Notes: generated by a model from the letters alone, not told the origin. A stretch of DNA of 64,000 bases from CAZFDT01 sp964518335 (GCA_964518335.1 CAZFDT010000013.1:21366-85365), one strand, 5' to 3'. Shown: positions 26,368-36,304, counted from the stretch's first letter. Made by a program: numbers and translations.

Positions 26368-27558
26368 CTATCTCGCCATCGCTTCCCACGTCAGCTCGAT
26401 AAGTCGCGGCGCCTCACCCCCCGCCGAACCGCCCCAGATGTCCCGCAGCACCCGCTCGACTTCGACACGATTCGTCGGCGTCCCCAGCAGCCGCACCGCC
26501 GCCGCTGCACCGCGCGCCATCCGCCGCGGCGTCACGTCTTGCGACAGCGCCAGCCGCATCGTGCCGTACAGCCGATCATCCCATCCCAGCTTCCGTTGCG
26601 GATCGCGGATCACTCGCGCCACCAGGTCGTGCAGGTGCGGATTGGTCATGCGATCCAGCAGGTCCTGCGCGTAAGCGGCAAAACCCTCGGCGGTGAACAG
26701 GGCGTCGCCCAGCGCGGCGTGCTTGCGGCACAGCGCCGCGCCCGACTCCTCCATAAATGCCGCCCGCGCCGTGGACATGATGTCGTCGTGCCCCACTGCC
26801 TGGTCCATCGTGACCAGGCCGCACTCGTTCGCCAGATAGCCGATCAGCGCGTGGATCGCGTTGTGGCCGTACAACTTGGCTTCCTCAAACGGCAGCAAGT
26901 CTCGTTTCTCGACAAAGCACGGAATCCCGCAACTTGCTCCTGACAACGTAATCTTCGAGATAAGAATGCGGTTGAAGGCCTCGACCAGCACCGCGCGCTC
27001 GGCGGCGGGCGTCAGCGTCGCCAGCGCCAGATGGTCGATGGTCGCCCGGTCGGTAATCACGCCGCTCATCTTGCCGATCACCGTGTTGAGGCATTGCACG
27101 TTCGCCGGCGCGCGGCCAAGTGCTCTGGTGAGTTCGGCGGCCAGGGCCTCGGCGGCATGATTGTGGTTCTCGGCAGTGTGGATGAGCAGCGGCCGTGACC
27201 CATCTCGTCGCGCGATGCCCGCCGCCAGCGTCTGACTCACCCCCCGCCCGTAAAAAGCAATATTCGGCAGCGCCGTGGCCACCTCGTCAGCCGATGCAAT
27301 CGCCTCGATCAGCGCCGCCTGGTCCGACGACACCTGCGGATTGAGCAACTCCACTCCTTCGACGGTGACCGCCTCCACGCCATCGGCATGCGCAATGTTA
27401 ACCGCGTATCGGCCCTTGTTTTCTCGCACCGCACTGCACAGCGCCGACTCCACCTCCGCCACCACGAAACGCTCGAAGTTGCCCGAACGATAAGCTTCCA
27501 GCAGAAACAGCGCACTCTGGATCGGCCCAAACCCGAATCCGACGAAGGTTCTCTTCAT
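26368..27558 (-). CDS. Mannitol-1-phosphate/polyol dehydrogenase family protein
   Basis: 396 residues. The N-terminal nucleotide-binding region FVGFGFGPIQSALFLLEAY and the C-terminal helical part (RDLLPFEEAKLYGHNAIHALIGYL, with a KLYGHN-like substrate loop) match the mannitol dehydrogenase/MtlD family, which oxidises hexitol phosphates or hexuronates with NAD. The start at 27558 overlaps the MDR dehydrogenase stop in an ATGA; a longer frame to 27603 is not used. It is the last gene of a seven-gene polyol/sugar catabolic stretch on the minus strand. Confidence 0.78.
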   Translation of the reverse strand: MKRTFVGFGFGPIQSALFLLEAYRSGNFERFVVAEVESALCSAVRENKGRYAVNIAHADGVEAVTVEGVELLNPQVSSDQAALIEAIASADEVATALPNIAFYGRGVSQTLAAGIARRDGSRPLLIHTAENHNHAAEALAAELTRALGRAPANVQCLNTVIGKMSGVITDRATIDHLALATLTPAAERAVLVEAFNRILISKITLSGASCGIPCFVEKRDLLPFEEAKLYGHNAIHALIGYLANECGLVTMDQAVGHDDIMSTARAAFMEESGAALCRKHAALGDALFTAEGFAAYAQDLLDRMTNPHLHDLVARVIRDPQRKLGWDDRLYGTMRLALSQDVTPRRMARGAAAAVRLLGTPTNRVEVERVLRDIWGGSAGGEAPRLIELTWEAMAR

Positions 27559-29189
27559 CCCGCTGCCACCCGCAGCAGTTCCTGCTCCGCCGCCTTGCAC
27601 CATTTGCCGTCGTCCAGCTTCGCCGCCACCGTCGGATAGCGCTTGCCCAACTTCACCAGCGGAATCAGCGGCATGTCGTGCAGCATGGGATACACGATGA
27701 TTTTGCCCGCCAGCGTGCGGTTCTCCACGGCCGCGATGCCGTCGGTCGCACCCTTCATGCCGCTGATCGCATCCACGCTGGCATTGGTATTGAGCTGGCC
27801 TGCTTCCACTTTGCGCAGCACGATTCGCATGTCCTCAATGGTCGAGCCGCTCGTGCCGAACATGTACAATTTCTTGACAATGTAGGCGTCCAGATCGATG
27901 TCGTGCTTCGTCGGCGCGGGAATGCCGGCAAATATATTGATGATCGCCCCAGGCGCTGCATCCTTGATCGACTGCGCCACGACCGCAGCCACCGGCGCCA
28001 TGATCGCGTGGTATGTGAAAGTCTGCGTCAAAGGCGTCGTCTTCGTGTTCACGAACTTCAGAGATACACCATTGGCCCTGGCCATCGGCTCGGCCTTGAG
28101 TCGGATCGACTCCAGTCGAGGATCGTCAAAGTCGGTTCCGACCACACTGACGCCCTGCTTTCCCGTACAAACATCGCGGATCACGTGCATCTGACCCATC
28201 GGCCCGCCGGCACCAATCACCAGCACGCTGTCGCCATCTCGCACCTCGCCCGTCGCCGGTATGTGGCGGTACGACTCGCTGGCGTCCCCGCCCGTCGTCC
28301 CGATCCACCGCGTCAGGCCATAGTGAACCCGGCCGACGCCCACATGCACTGGCGAACCGATCCGCCCACCTCCAAGCACCACGTTCATCAGCCCACCCGT
28401 CGCCAGCTTATCGTTGAGAATGTCAAGTACAGACTTATCCGCGCCGAAATACACAATGTCGTCAAATGCTTCATCAGGCTGTGCCGAGACCTGCGCCGGG
28501 GCGATCGTCGTCACCTGGCCCGGCGCGCCCAGTGGCGAGTAGCCCCTCGACACGCTACTCGTGTCCGCACCCGCAGCGGCACAGACCAGCAGGCGTCCAC
28601 CTGCCTTGATCGTCTGACGCTCGCGCGTCACATAAGAGTCCTCGACGCAGGCCCATGGTTCCACCAGCGCGATCGCCGATGCGCCGCGATCCTCGTCCAC
28701 CGGCATGAGCATGCGCGTGCCCGTCGAATCCACCACCACACGCTCATCGACAAGCGTGTACTCCTGCAGACCGCCCTCGAAGTTGTATCCGAATGCCGCG
28801 TTGCTTCCGGCCGTCTTCACCTCACGCCAATCGGCCTGCACCAGCACGCGCTCCCCAATCTTGTGATGCTTCACCGCGCCGCCCACCGCGATGATTCGGG
28901 CCACCACCTCGTGCCCGGGCACCGTGGGCTTGAAGCCCGGCACATAACTCTGCATCTGCGCCAGCGCCTCGCGCTCGACCCCGGTTGTCACCTCGCTCTT
29001 ACGGGCGTGCTCGTTGAACTGTTTCAGCAATTTCAAATCGGAAAAGCACAATCCCACCGCCTCGACCTTGAGAAGAATCTCGTGCGGGCCGGGCGTCAGT
29101 ACCGGCTTGGCGGGGTTGAGCGTCAGCGTGCCCGGGCCGGTGAGCTGCACTGCATGCTGCGTCATGGGAAGTACCGTTGCAGTTGCCAT
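27555..29189 (-). CDS. MDR-family alcohol/polyol dehydrogenase
   Basis: 544 residues, longer than the usual 350. The catalytic zinc ligands are recognisable (GLCFSDLK and VPGHEVVARI), and the NAD fold is SVLVIGAGGPMGQMHVIRD. The structural zinc cluster of four Cys is absent. An insertion between the two halves (about residues 200-280) explains the length. It resembles sorbose/sorbitol-phosphate reductase-type MDR proteins. The ATG at 29189, with AAAGGA 8 bases upstream, was chosen over the ATG at 29198, which sits on that site. Confidence 0.78.
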   Translation of the reverse strand: MATATVLPMTQHAVQLTGPGTLTLNPAKPVLTPGPHEILLKVEAVGLCFSDLKLLKQFNEHARKSEVTTGVEREALAQMQSYVPGFKPTVPGHEVVARIIAVGGAVKHHKIGERVLVQADWREVKTAGSNAAFGYNFEGGLQEYTLVDERVVVDSTGTRMLMPVDEDRGASAIALVEPWACVEDSYVTRERQTIKAGGRLLVCAAAGADTSSVSRGYSPLGAPGQVTTIAPAQVSAQPDEAFDDIVYFGADKSVLDILNDKLATGGLMNVVLGGGRIGSPVHVGVGRVHYGLTRWIGTTGGDASESYRHIPATGEVRDGDSVLVIGAGGPMGQMHVIRDVCTGKQGVSVVGTDFDDPRLESIRLKAEPMARANGVSLKFVNTKTTPLTQTFTYHAIMAPVAAVVAQSIKDAAPGAIINIFAGIPAPTKHDIDLDAYIVKKLYMFGTSGSTIEDMRIVLRKVEAGQLNTNASVDAISGMKGATDGIAAVENRTLAGKIIVYPMLHDMPLIPLVKLGKRYPTVAAKLDDGKWCKAAEQELLRVAAG

Positions 29190-29204
29190 TGTCGTCATCC
29201 TTTG

Positions 29205-31205
29205 TCAGCTCAGCATCACCTGTCCGCCCGTCACGGGCAGGGCCTGGCCCGTCTCGTAAGACTGATCGATGAGGTAGAAGATCGCCTTCATCACGTCGTG
29301 CGTCGTGCATCCACGGCGCATCGGGACTTTCTCCTCGTAGAACCGCCTGACATCGGCGATCGTCTTGGCGCCCGGAACCTTGCCCGTGCGCAGGTACTGC
29401 ACAAACAGTCCATTGTTGGGATCGCTCCACAGCGGCCCATCGAAGAAGTTGCCTGGGCAGATCGAGTTGACCTTGATCCCGTCCTCGATCAGTTCCAACG
29501 CGAAGGACTGCGTCAGGCCGATCCCGCCAAACTTGCTCCCCGCATATGCACCGTTGCGGTTGGACCCCTGCAGACCGCTCTTGGAATTGATCTGGATAAT
29601 GTCGCTCTTGTAGTCGGGCCTTGCACAGTGCTGGATTGAAAGAATCGGCGCGGCAGCCTGGACAGAAAGGAAATAACCTGTGTAGTTCACTGCCGTGACG
29701 AACTCAAAGTCCTTCAGCGGCTGGGCCTTGACGCTGCCGGCTTTGAGGACGCCGGCGTTGCTGATGAGCACGTCGAACCCCCCGTAGCGACGCACCACCT
29801 GGTGCAGACACTCGCCGATCGACGCCGGATCGGTGACGTTGATCGCCAGCGCCACCGCACGACCTTGGCCCAGCTCCGCACACAGGGCGTCGGCAGCCTG
29901 CTGCGCTCCGGCCACGTTGATGTCGGCCAGCACCACGCTGCCACCACTTCGCGCGAATTCTCCAGCGATTTCCAATCCAAAACCCTGCGCCGCGCCGGTT
30001 ACCACGGCAACTCTGCCCGCCACTGGCCCCTTGGCACCGCGACCAGCTGCCACCGCCTTGCGATACGACTCGACCTCCCACTCCTCCACGAACTTGCGAT
30101 CCCGCTCGTTGAAATAGCTGACCCCACCCAGCCGCCGAGCACCAGCCATCACAGCGATCGCGTCGCCATATACCTGACGCGTCGTTTCGGCGGACGCCTG
30201 ATCGTCACCCACCGTGAACATGCCCACGCCACGCACCAGCACCACCTTGGGCGAACAGCCTGTCTCCTCGTGATGCGATACGACTGCGGTGCGCAATGTC
30301 TGAAGCACTGCCGATTCGTCGCTCGCCCCCATATCGACCCACATCGGGTAACTGTGACAATACACAATCTGATCCGGCGTGATAGGCCCGCCGGTGGCGA
30401 CGGCCATGCCCTCGGCGCCGCCGCAAAGCGACATCGCGACATCACTATCGTCGCAAGCAACGACCTTGAGGGTAGTGGTATCCGCCAGCAGCCCGCGCAG
30501 CGCGGGGCCGACTACGTTGATGAGTGTCCTCGCCTGCTCGTGCCGCGTGACTTTGCCGAACGGCTCCTTCTGCCAGTTCTTGCCAAGTCTGGCCGCGATG
30601 GTGTCGAGCACCCAGCGGGTATTGGCGTCGATGACATCGGGATCGTCGCCACTGACGATCAGGCCGTGGTTGGCCATGAAGATAGCGCGGGCGCCGGAAC
30701 GGGACGCGACGGCATCGCGCAGTGTCCTGGCGAGGGTGAAGCCGGGATCGACGTAAGGAATCCACAGCACATCGTCGCTGAAAAGCTCGCGCGCGATGGC
30801 CTGCCCATCCGTGCAGCATGTGACGGCGTTAACGAGCGTGGCGTGGCTGTGAACCACGAAAGTGCCGGGCACGAGGTGATGAAGGAGGCACTCGACACTG
30901 GGCCGCTGACCACGCTCGGGGTACAGGCGTGCAGCGTAGATAGCGTGCTTATAGCGGGCCTCTCGCTGCTCGGGGTTGTCGCCCAATTCGGCGTGCGCCA
31001 GGGTTTGAAGCTGCGTACGATCCATCGCCACCAGTCCCTCGGCAGTGAGATTCGCCAGCGACGTGCCCGAGGCTTTCACGTGTAAAACATCGCCGATCTT
31101 CACGGACGTGTTGCCCCCACCGGCCAGGACCATGCGCGGATCGCCACCGACCCGGCGGGACATCTCGATGAGTGTTTCGATTGGATTCGTCATCATGGCC
31201 GTCAT
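29205..31205 (-). CDS. Bifunctional class II aldolase / short-chain dehydrogenase
   Basis: 666 residues, a two-domain fusion. Residues 1 to about 400 are a class II aldolase/adducin domain (AGGGNTSVK, zinc-binding HSHATLVNAV and MANHGLIVSG). About 405-666 is an SDR domain with VTGAAQGFGLEIA and active-site YAGSKFG. Similar fusions act on rhamnulose-1-phosphate or related ketose phosphates; the substrate here is inferred only. The start overlaps the PHP gene stop (ATGA at 31202-31205). Confidence 0.88.
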   Translation of the reverse strand: MTAMMTNPIETLIEMSRRVGGDPRMVLAGGGNTSVKIGDVLHVKASGTSLANLTAEGLVAMDRTQLQTLAHAELGDNPEQREARYKHAIYAARLYPERGQRPSVECLLHHLVPGTFVVHSHATLVNAVTCCTDGQAIARELFSDDVLWIPYVDPGFTLARTLRDAVASRSGARAIFMANHGLIVSGDDPDVIDANTRWVLDTIAARLGKNWQKEPFGKVTRHEQARTLINVVGPALRGLLADTTTLKVVACDDSDVAMSLCGGAEGMAVATGGPITPDQIVYCHSYPMWVDMGASDESAVLQTLRTAVVSHHEETGCSPKVVLVRGVGMFTVGDDQASAETTRQVYGDAIAVMAGARRLGGVSYFNERDRKFVEEWEVESYRKAVAAGRGAKGPVAGRVAVVTGAAQGFGLEIAGEFARSGGSVVLADINVAGAQQAADALCAELGQGRAVALAINVTDPASIGECLHQVVRRYGGFDVLISNAGVLKAGSVKAQPLKDFEFVTAVNYTGYFLSVQAAAPILSIQHCARPDYKSDIIQINSKSGLQGSNRNGAYAGSKFGGIGLTQSFALELIEDGIKVNSICPGNFFDGPLWSDPNNGLFVQYLRTGKVPGAKTIADVRRFYEEKVPMRRGCTTHDVMKAIFYLIDQSYETGQALPVTGGQVMLS

Positions 31206-32437
31206 GGGGTGGTCGTTGTCTTGCGATAGGCGTGGATCACGGCAGAGCCCAGTGAAGCGTATTCGTCGATCTGACCTGGCTCTCCTGTGTAGCCGCGCTC
31301 GCCGCGCAGCGTCAGATATTGGTGCGCCGCGACCACGCAGGCCCCCTCGCGGAAGATGGCGGCGGCCGGGTCTGGAATCGAAGCGCCATTGACGCACGTG
31401 GGCTCGATGGGGATGAGTTCCAGCGTATTGTGCTCGGTGCCCGCCGTGACGATCAGCCCCGCATCGCGCAGGACCGTGACGTATTGAGACAGCACCTCGG
31501 GCGTGTTGCGCACGGGGATGAACTCGACGGCGTGGATGTTACGCGCCTTCAAGTTGGCTGTGAGCTTCTGCGGGGTCTGCTCAAAGCCGCAGATGGGCTG
31601 AGCGCCGTCAGCCAGCACTGGATAGCAGGGAATGCCGCCCAGTTCGCGCACCAGCGTTACCGCGTCCTCGAACGTCACATACGTTTCGTCGACAAAAGCC
31701 GGTTTGCCTGCCTTCATCAGATGCGAGCGAATGTCGTTCTGTACCTTGACGGGTGAATCGCACGATGAGGGAACGCCAAGAACTTTGCTCAGCATCTCCG
31801 CGCGACGTTGGTCGGGCACAAGCTCGAACAGCCGCTCTTGAAACGCCTGGGCGGCATGCCGCTCCTGCAGGTACACCGAGTCGCGAGGCGAACCGTGGCG
31901 ACGCACGACCCTCTCGATGACGGCTTCGTGGTCCAGCCCCGTAGCCACGCCGCGCTCGGCAAATATGCGAGCCAGGCGGGCGATCATCTGCGCCATGCGA
32001 CGACTGTCGCTGCCGCGTATCTGCGCGAGCAGGTGCGCGGCTTGGGGCGTCATGACGTCTGGAGAAAACCGCGTGATGCCTTTGCCGCAAAGGTAAGTCT
32101 TGCCAGGGTTGCCGGGATCGTTGACCTTGACCTCCGCGGCGCGCAGATCTTCCTGCATGGCGAGTATTTCGATTCCGTAAATGGGAAAGATGCCGGCATT
32201 GCAGGCAAGCCGCGCAAATTCCCCATACACGCTATAGTCGTAATAGTTGCTCACGCCCAACACGTCGATCGCATCGCGTCGCGCCAGTTCGATTGCCTGA
32301 TCCGGCGTCTCGAAGGCGCTGAAATTGGGTGGCAGGTGGATATGAGCATTGCACTTGCCCGTGAATGTGGACGGCACGAACGACCGTGACCGACCGAGGT
32401 CCGGCAGAAGATCATGTTGGACGGATGGCGTGATCAT
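31202..32437 (-). CDS. PHP-domain protein
   Basis: 411 residues. The N-terminal KCNAHIHLPPNFSAF followed by AIDVLGVSNYYDYSVYGEFA is a PHP-type metal-binding start (His-x-His), and TAGTEHNTLELIP near the end supplies more ligands. PHP proteins are metal-dependent phosphoesterases or hydrolases. It lies within the polyol cluster and may act on a phosphorylated intermediate. The frame extends to TTG/GTG codons at 32464/32458; the first ATG is used here. No clear ribosome binding site is seen. Confidence 0.7.
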   Translation of the reverse strand: MITPSVQHDLLPDLGRSRSFVPSTFTGKCNAHIHLPPNFSAFETPDQAIELARRDAIDVLGVSNYYDYSVYGEFARLACNAGIFPIYGIEILAMQEDLRAAEVKVNDPGNPGKTYLCGKGITRFSPDVMTPQAAHLLAQIRGSDSRRMAQMIARLARIFAERGVATGLDHEAVIERVVRRHGSPRDSVYLQERHAAQAFQERLFELVPDQRRAEMLSKVLGVPSSCDSPVKVQNDIRSHLMKAGKPAFVDETYVTFEDAVTLVRELGGIPCYPVLADGAQPICGFEQTPQKLTANLKARNIHAVEFIPVRNTPEVLSQYVTVLRDAGLIVTAGTEHNTLELIPIEPTCVNGASIPDPAAAIFREGACVVAAHQYLTLRGERGYTGEPGQIDEYASLGSAVIHAYRKTTTTP

Positions 32438-32464
32438 GAGGCAGTCGTACTCAGACACGGGCAA

Positions 32465-33889
32465 CTAGGACAGCAAGGCAGGGACACGGATGATCTTGCG
32501 CGGCGGCTGGTGCAAGCCCAAGGCCAAGGCGTCCTCGGCGCTTTCCTTGATCGCTTCGCCGATGGTGGGATGAGCGAAGACCGCCTCGGCCAGGTCGTGA
32601 ACCGTAGCCCGCGTATGCATCATATTCCCGGCGGCGGCGATGCACTCGGTGGCATTGTGGCCGATCATATGCACGCCGAGAATCTCATCCGTTTCGCGGT
32701 GACGCAAGGTCTTGACAAAGCCTTCGGCGTGCTGCGCGGCCATGGCTTTTCCGAGCGTGGCGATACTGAACCGCCCAATGCTGACGGGCAGGTTGCGCTG
32801 GCGACACTCTCGTTGCGTGAGGCCCACGCTGCCAACCTCGGGGAAGGTATAGACTGCCGAAGGGATCGGACTGTTGAACGGCTGGCGCCGCCCGAGCGCG
32901 TTCTCGACGGCGACAACGCCATGCGCCGACGCGGCGTGCGCCAGGAGACATCGACCGTTGGCGTCACCGATGCAGTACACGCCGCTGGCCGCGGTCTCCA
33001 TGTAGTCGTTGACTGTCACGAATCCTTTGACGCTGGGCGCAATGCCGACGCTATCAAGCCCAAGCCCTGCGATGTTAGGCGACCGTCCGACAGACAGCAG
33101 AACACGATCGAACGTCAGCGTCTGCCCATTTGACAGCGATGCGACTGCCATGCCGTCCTTGATGCTCATCTCAGTGACTTTTGTGTCCGTGTAGCACTTG
33201 ATGCCGCGCGATTCAAATGTCTTGCGCAAGGCTGTGCCCAGGTCGGTATCGAGGGTGGGCAGTAGTTGGGGCAGGAGTTCAACGACGGTGACTTCGACAC
33301 CGAAGGGTTGTGCCATGCACGCGAATTCGCACCCGATGACGCCGCCGCCGACGATGAGCAGCTTCTTGGGCAGGGTGGACCAATGCACGGCCTCATCGCT
33401 GGTGCATAAGATCTGCGGGTCATTGGGCCAGTTGGCGAAGCGAGTCGGCTGCGAGCCGGTGGCGAGGATGATGTGTTCGGCGGTGATGATCTGCGTGCCA
33501 CCATGGCCATCATTGACGGCAATGCGACCGGGCCCGTCGAGTCTGGCCGTGCCAGTCAAGTGGTTGACGCCCCGACCCTTGAAGAGCGCTCCGATGCCGC
33601 CTCGCAGTTGCCGCAGGACTTTATCCTTATGTTTCTGGATCGCCGCCCAGTCGTGTGAAACGCCTGAGACACCGATACCCCACTGTTTGGCATGGTGGAC
33701 ATTGTGAAGCAGTTCGGCGGAGGTGAGCAGAGCTTTTGAGGGAATGCACCCGTAGTTGAGGCAGGTCCCTCCGAGCTGTGCTTTTTCGATGACGACGGTT
33801 CTGGCGCCGCGTGCGGCGGCGCGCAGCGCGGCGACATAGCCGCCGGGGCCGGCGCCGATCACCGCGATGGAATAGTGCGTGGTGGGCAT
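32465..33889 (-). CDS. lpdA: Dihydrolipoyl dehydrogenase (E3)
   Basis: 474 residues. FAD-binding VIGAGPGGYVAALRA, the redox disulfide in GGTCLNYGCIPSK, NAD-binding LLIVGGGVIGCEFACM, FAD contact GVYCIGDANG and the C-terminal active-site His/Glu in HAHPTIGEA (seen as FAHPTIGEA) are all present. It reoxidises the lipoyl groups of the 2-oxoacid dehydrogenase encoded next to it. It is 5 bases from the E2 gene end and in the same operon. Confidence 0.95.
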   Translation of the reverse strand: MPTTHYSIAVIGAGPGGYVAALRAAARGARTVVIEKAQLGGTCLNYGCIPSKALLTSAELLHNVHHAKQWGIGVSGVSHDWAAIQKHKDKVLRQLRGGIGALFKGRGVNHLTGTARLDGPGRIAVNDGHGGTQIITAEHIILATGSQPTRFANWPNDPQILCTSDEAVHWSTLPKKLLIVGGGVIGCEFACMAQPFGVEVTVVELLPQLLPTLDTDLGTALRKTFESRGIKCYTDTKVTEMSIKDGMAVASLSNGQTLTFDRVLLSVGRSPNIAGLGLDSVGIAPSVKGFVTVNDYMETAASGVYCIGDANGRCLLAHAASAHGVVAVENALGRRQPFNSPIPSAVYTFPEVGSVGLTQRECRQRNLPVSIGRFSIATLGKAMAAQHAEGFVKTLRHRETDEILGVHMIGHNATECIAAAGNMMHTRATVHDLAEAVFAHPTIGEAIKESAEDALALGLHQPPRKIIRVPALLS

Positions 33890-33894
33890 GGGTG

Positions 33895-35400
33895 CTAAGC
33901 GGCGAGTGTATCGGGATGCTCCAGTTGTTCCTTAAGCCCGGCGAGGAACTGGGCGGCAAGTAGGCCGTCCACCACACGATGATCGACGCTGAGCGTGAGG
34001 GTCATGACGCGACCGGGCCGCATCGCCCCATCCTTCACGACAACGGTTTCCCTCGCGGCGGCGACGGCGAGGATGGCGCTCTCCGGCGGATTGATGATGG
34101 CGGCAAATTCCTCGACGCCGAACATGCCGAGGTTACTGATGGTGAAGTTGCCCCGACCCATGTTCTCGACCTTGCCCTTGCGGGCGGCTTCGACGACGCG
34201 ACGAGTCTCGGCGGCGAGCTGCGGCAGCGTCAATCGCTGGGCGGCCAGCACCACGGGCACGACCAGTCCATCAGGCACGCCTACAGCCACGCCGATGTTG
34301 GCGTCGGGCATTTCCAGCAAGTCGTTGCCGTCGGCGCGACTTCGCACGGCGGGAAACGCCATCATCGTCCGGGCCACTGCAGCGACGACCACGTCATTGA
34401 TCGTGCAGCCGGCCACCAACTTCTGCGCCTTGTAGAACGCCAGCAGAGGGTCGGCGTCGATGGTCAGACGCACGTAGAAATGCGGCACGGTCTGCTTGGA
34501 CTTCTGCAGGTTAGCGGCGATGGCGCGGCGCATTTTGGACATCGGCCGGCGTATGGCTTCGCCGGACGCAGCTGCCGCGGGGCGTGCATGGGCAAGGTCC
34601 GTGGAAAGGATGCGGCCGCGCGGCCCGCTACCCGAGCCGACTGTGGCCAAGTCGATATGGCGTTCGCTGGCGAGCTTGCGCGCCGCAGGAGAGGCGAGGC
34701 GGCGACCGGTAACGGTCACGGTGGACGGCGACAGGTGGTCGTCAACCACCCGTGCGGTCACATCGAGGCTTGACGTGGCGAGCGTCGGCTCCCGAGGCCC
34801 GTCCCCTGTGCCTTGGCCTTTGAGCCATACGTCCACTGCAGCATCGTCATCGGCCAAATATGCGATGGGCTGCTTCACTGCGATTGACTCACCGTCGCCG
34901 ACGACGATGCGGGCGATGCGCCCGGCCGCGGGCGATTCGTACTCCATCGTGGCTTTGTCGGTTTCGATCTCGCAAAGCATCTGGCCCGCAACTACGCGAT
35001 CGCCAGGTTTGACCTTCCATGCGAGGATGGTGCCCTCCTCCATGGAGTTGCCGGCCTCAGGCATCAGAATGGGAATGACATTGGCGGCACTGGCGTCGGG
35101 CGCGGCGGGGACGTCGGCATCGGGCATAGCGGTGGGGGGTTGGGGGCTGACCGGCGGCGTGACATGATCGGCAGCGCCCAGTTCGCTCAGCGCATCACCG
35201 CCGGCCACACTCGTGCCCGGCTGGGCGATGATCGCCGCCATCGTGCCGGCCACGGGCGACTCGATGTGAACCAAGGTGTCCTCCGCGGCGAGCTCGACCA
35301 GCACCTGCCCGACAGCGATGGCTTGGCCGGGGCTGACCTGCCAGCGGACCACAGTGGCAGTGAGGTTCTGGGGCAGTCGAATCTTTGGCATTGCCGCCAT
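33895..35400 (-). CDS. 2-oxoacid dehydrogenase E2 with two lipoyl-like domains
   Basis: 501 residues. The first biotinyl/lipoyl-like domain (about 4-74) carries AAEDTLVHIES, with Thr42 where the lipoyl Lys should be, so it is probably not lipoylated. The second (about 108-184) is normal, ETDKATMEYES with Lys149. A peripheral-subunit-binding domain (about 236-270) and the catalytic acyltransferase domain (SVDHRVVDG, His474/Asp478) follow. It transfers acyl groups from E1 to CoA. The frame continues to 35439, but the stretch beyond 35400 is AT-rich promoter-like DNA, so the ATG at 35400 (or 35391) is preferred. Confidence 0.9.
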   Translation of the reverse strand: MAAMPKIRLPQNLTATVVRWQVSPGQAIAVGQVLVELAAEDTLVHIESPVAGTMAAIIAQPGTSVAGGDALSELGAADHVTPPVSPQPPTAMPDADVPAAPDASAANVIPILMPEAGNSMEEGTILAWKVKPGDRVVAGQMLCEIETDKATMEYESPAAGRIARIVVGDGESIAVKQPIAYLADDDAAVDVWLKGQGTGDGPREPTLATSSLDVTARVVDDHLSPSTVTVTGRRLASPAARKLASERHIDLATVGSGSGPRGRILSTDLAHARPAAAASGEAIRRPMSKMRRAIAANLQKSKQTVPHFYVRLTIDADPLLAFYKAQKLVAGCTINDVVVAAVARTMMAFPAVRSRADGNDLLEMPDANIGVAVGVPDGLVVPVVLAAQRLTLPQLAAETRRVVEAARKGKVENMGRGNFTISNLGMFGVEEFAAIINPPESAILAVAAARETVVVKDGAMRPGRVMTLTLSVDHRVVDGLLAAQFLAGLKEQLEHPDTLAA

Positions 35401-35486
35401 GAAGTTACACAAATGTTGCAGATTGTCAAGCTGATTCATGTAAAAGGTGTTGCATTTTTTGCCATTTTGTTGTTAACTATAGCATC
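35401..35486. promoter_or_regulatory. Divergent control region between E2 and DeoR
   Basis: An AT-rich 86-bp gap in otherwise GC-rich DNA. TGTTGCA occurs as a direct repeat at 35414-35420 and 35448-35454 (34 bp apart), with TTGTTGTTAAC further right; these are candidate DeoR operator half-sites. On the minus strand a TTGACA and a TAACTT hexamer are spaced 16 bases apart just before the E2 start. Confidence 0.5.
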
Positions 35487-36278
35487 ATGGCTTTGGCGAC
35501 CCACCAGCGCAGGCAGCGTATATTGGCGGAACTGCTTGATAAAAAGCACGTTACGATCCGCGATCTCGCTTTGAATATGGGCCTCTCCGAGGCGACTGTT
35601 CGCCGCGACCTCAAAGCCATGGCCGACGATCAGCAGCTCACCCTGGTCCACGGCGGGGCCACCTTGCCCCGCAACGGCGACTACTCCATCCAAGCCAAAC
35701 GCGTCCGGCAGGTCGAGGAAAAGACGGTCATCGGCCGCCTCGCCGCCGACCTGGTGCGCGATGGCGACCAGGTCTTCCTCGACTCCGGCACCACCTGCGG
35801 CGCAATGGCTCCCGACCTGCGACGCCGCCGCGGCGTCACCGTCATCACCAACAGCCTGCGACTGGCGGGCGAACTCGATGGGTTGAGTGTGATCCTGCTG
35901 GGCGGCCAGTACCGCGCCGACCGCATGGATGCCGTGGGCCCGATCACCGTCAGCACGCTCGAGCAGCTTCGCGGTTATTCGGCGTTCCTCGGCGCCGACG
36001 GCCTGTCGATGGACTTTGGCCCATCCGCCGCCGACATCGATTCGGCCCACCTGCACCGCCTCGTCGTCGATCACGCCCGCGAAGCCACCCTCGTGGTGGA
36101 CCACACCAAGTTCGCCTCGCCGTCGCTCTTCCGCATCGTCGAATGGCACAAGATCAGTCGACTCGTCACCGACCAGTTGCCCGATCAGCCCTGGCGCGAT
36201 TTTCTCGAGCAGCGCGGCATCGACCTCGTGTGCCCGCAAACGTTGCATCAACTTCAGGAAACAACAACCGCAGAATAA
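35487..36278 (+). CDS. DeoR/GlpR-family transcriptional regulator
   Basis: 263 residues. The N-terminal winged HTH (VTIRDLALNMGLSEATVRRDLKAM, about 22-45) has the DeoR signature, and the C-terminal DeoRC sensor domain contains GDQVFLDSGTTCGAM and TLVVDHTKFA. DeoR proteins usually sense a phosphorylated sugar. It sits between the divergent E2-led operon and the E1 gene downstream, so it probably controls both. Confidence 0.92.
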   Translation: MALATHQRRQRILAELLDKKHVTIRDLALNMGLSEATVRRDLKAMADDQQLTLVHGGATLPRNGDYSIQAKRVRQVEEKTVIGRLAADLVRDGDQVFLDSGTTCGAMAPDLRRRRGVTVITNSLRLAGELDGLSVILLGGQYRADRMDAVGPITVSTLEQLRGYSAFLGADGLSMDFGPSAADIDSAHLHRLVVDHAREATLVVDHTKFASPSLFRIVEWHKISRLVTDQLPDQPWRDFLEQRGIDLVCPQTLHQLQETTTAE

Positions 36279-36304
36279 CGCGGATCATCATCGGAGGTTT
36301 CTCC

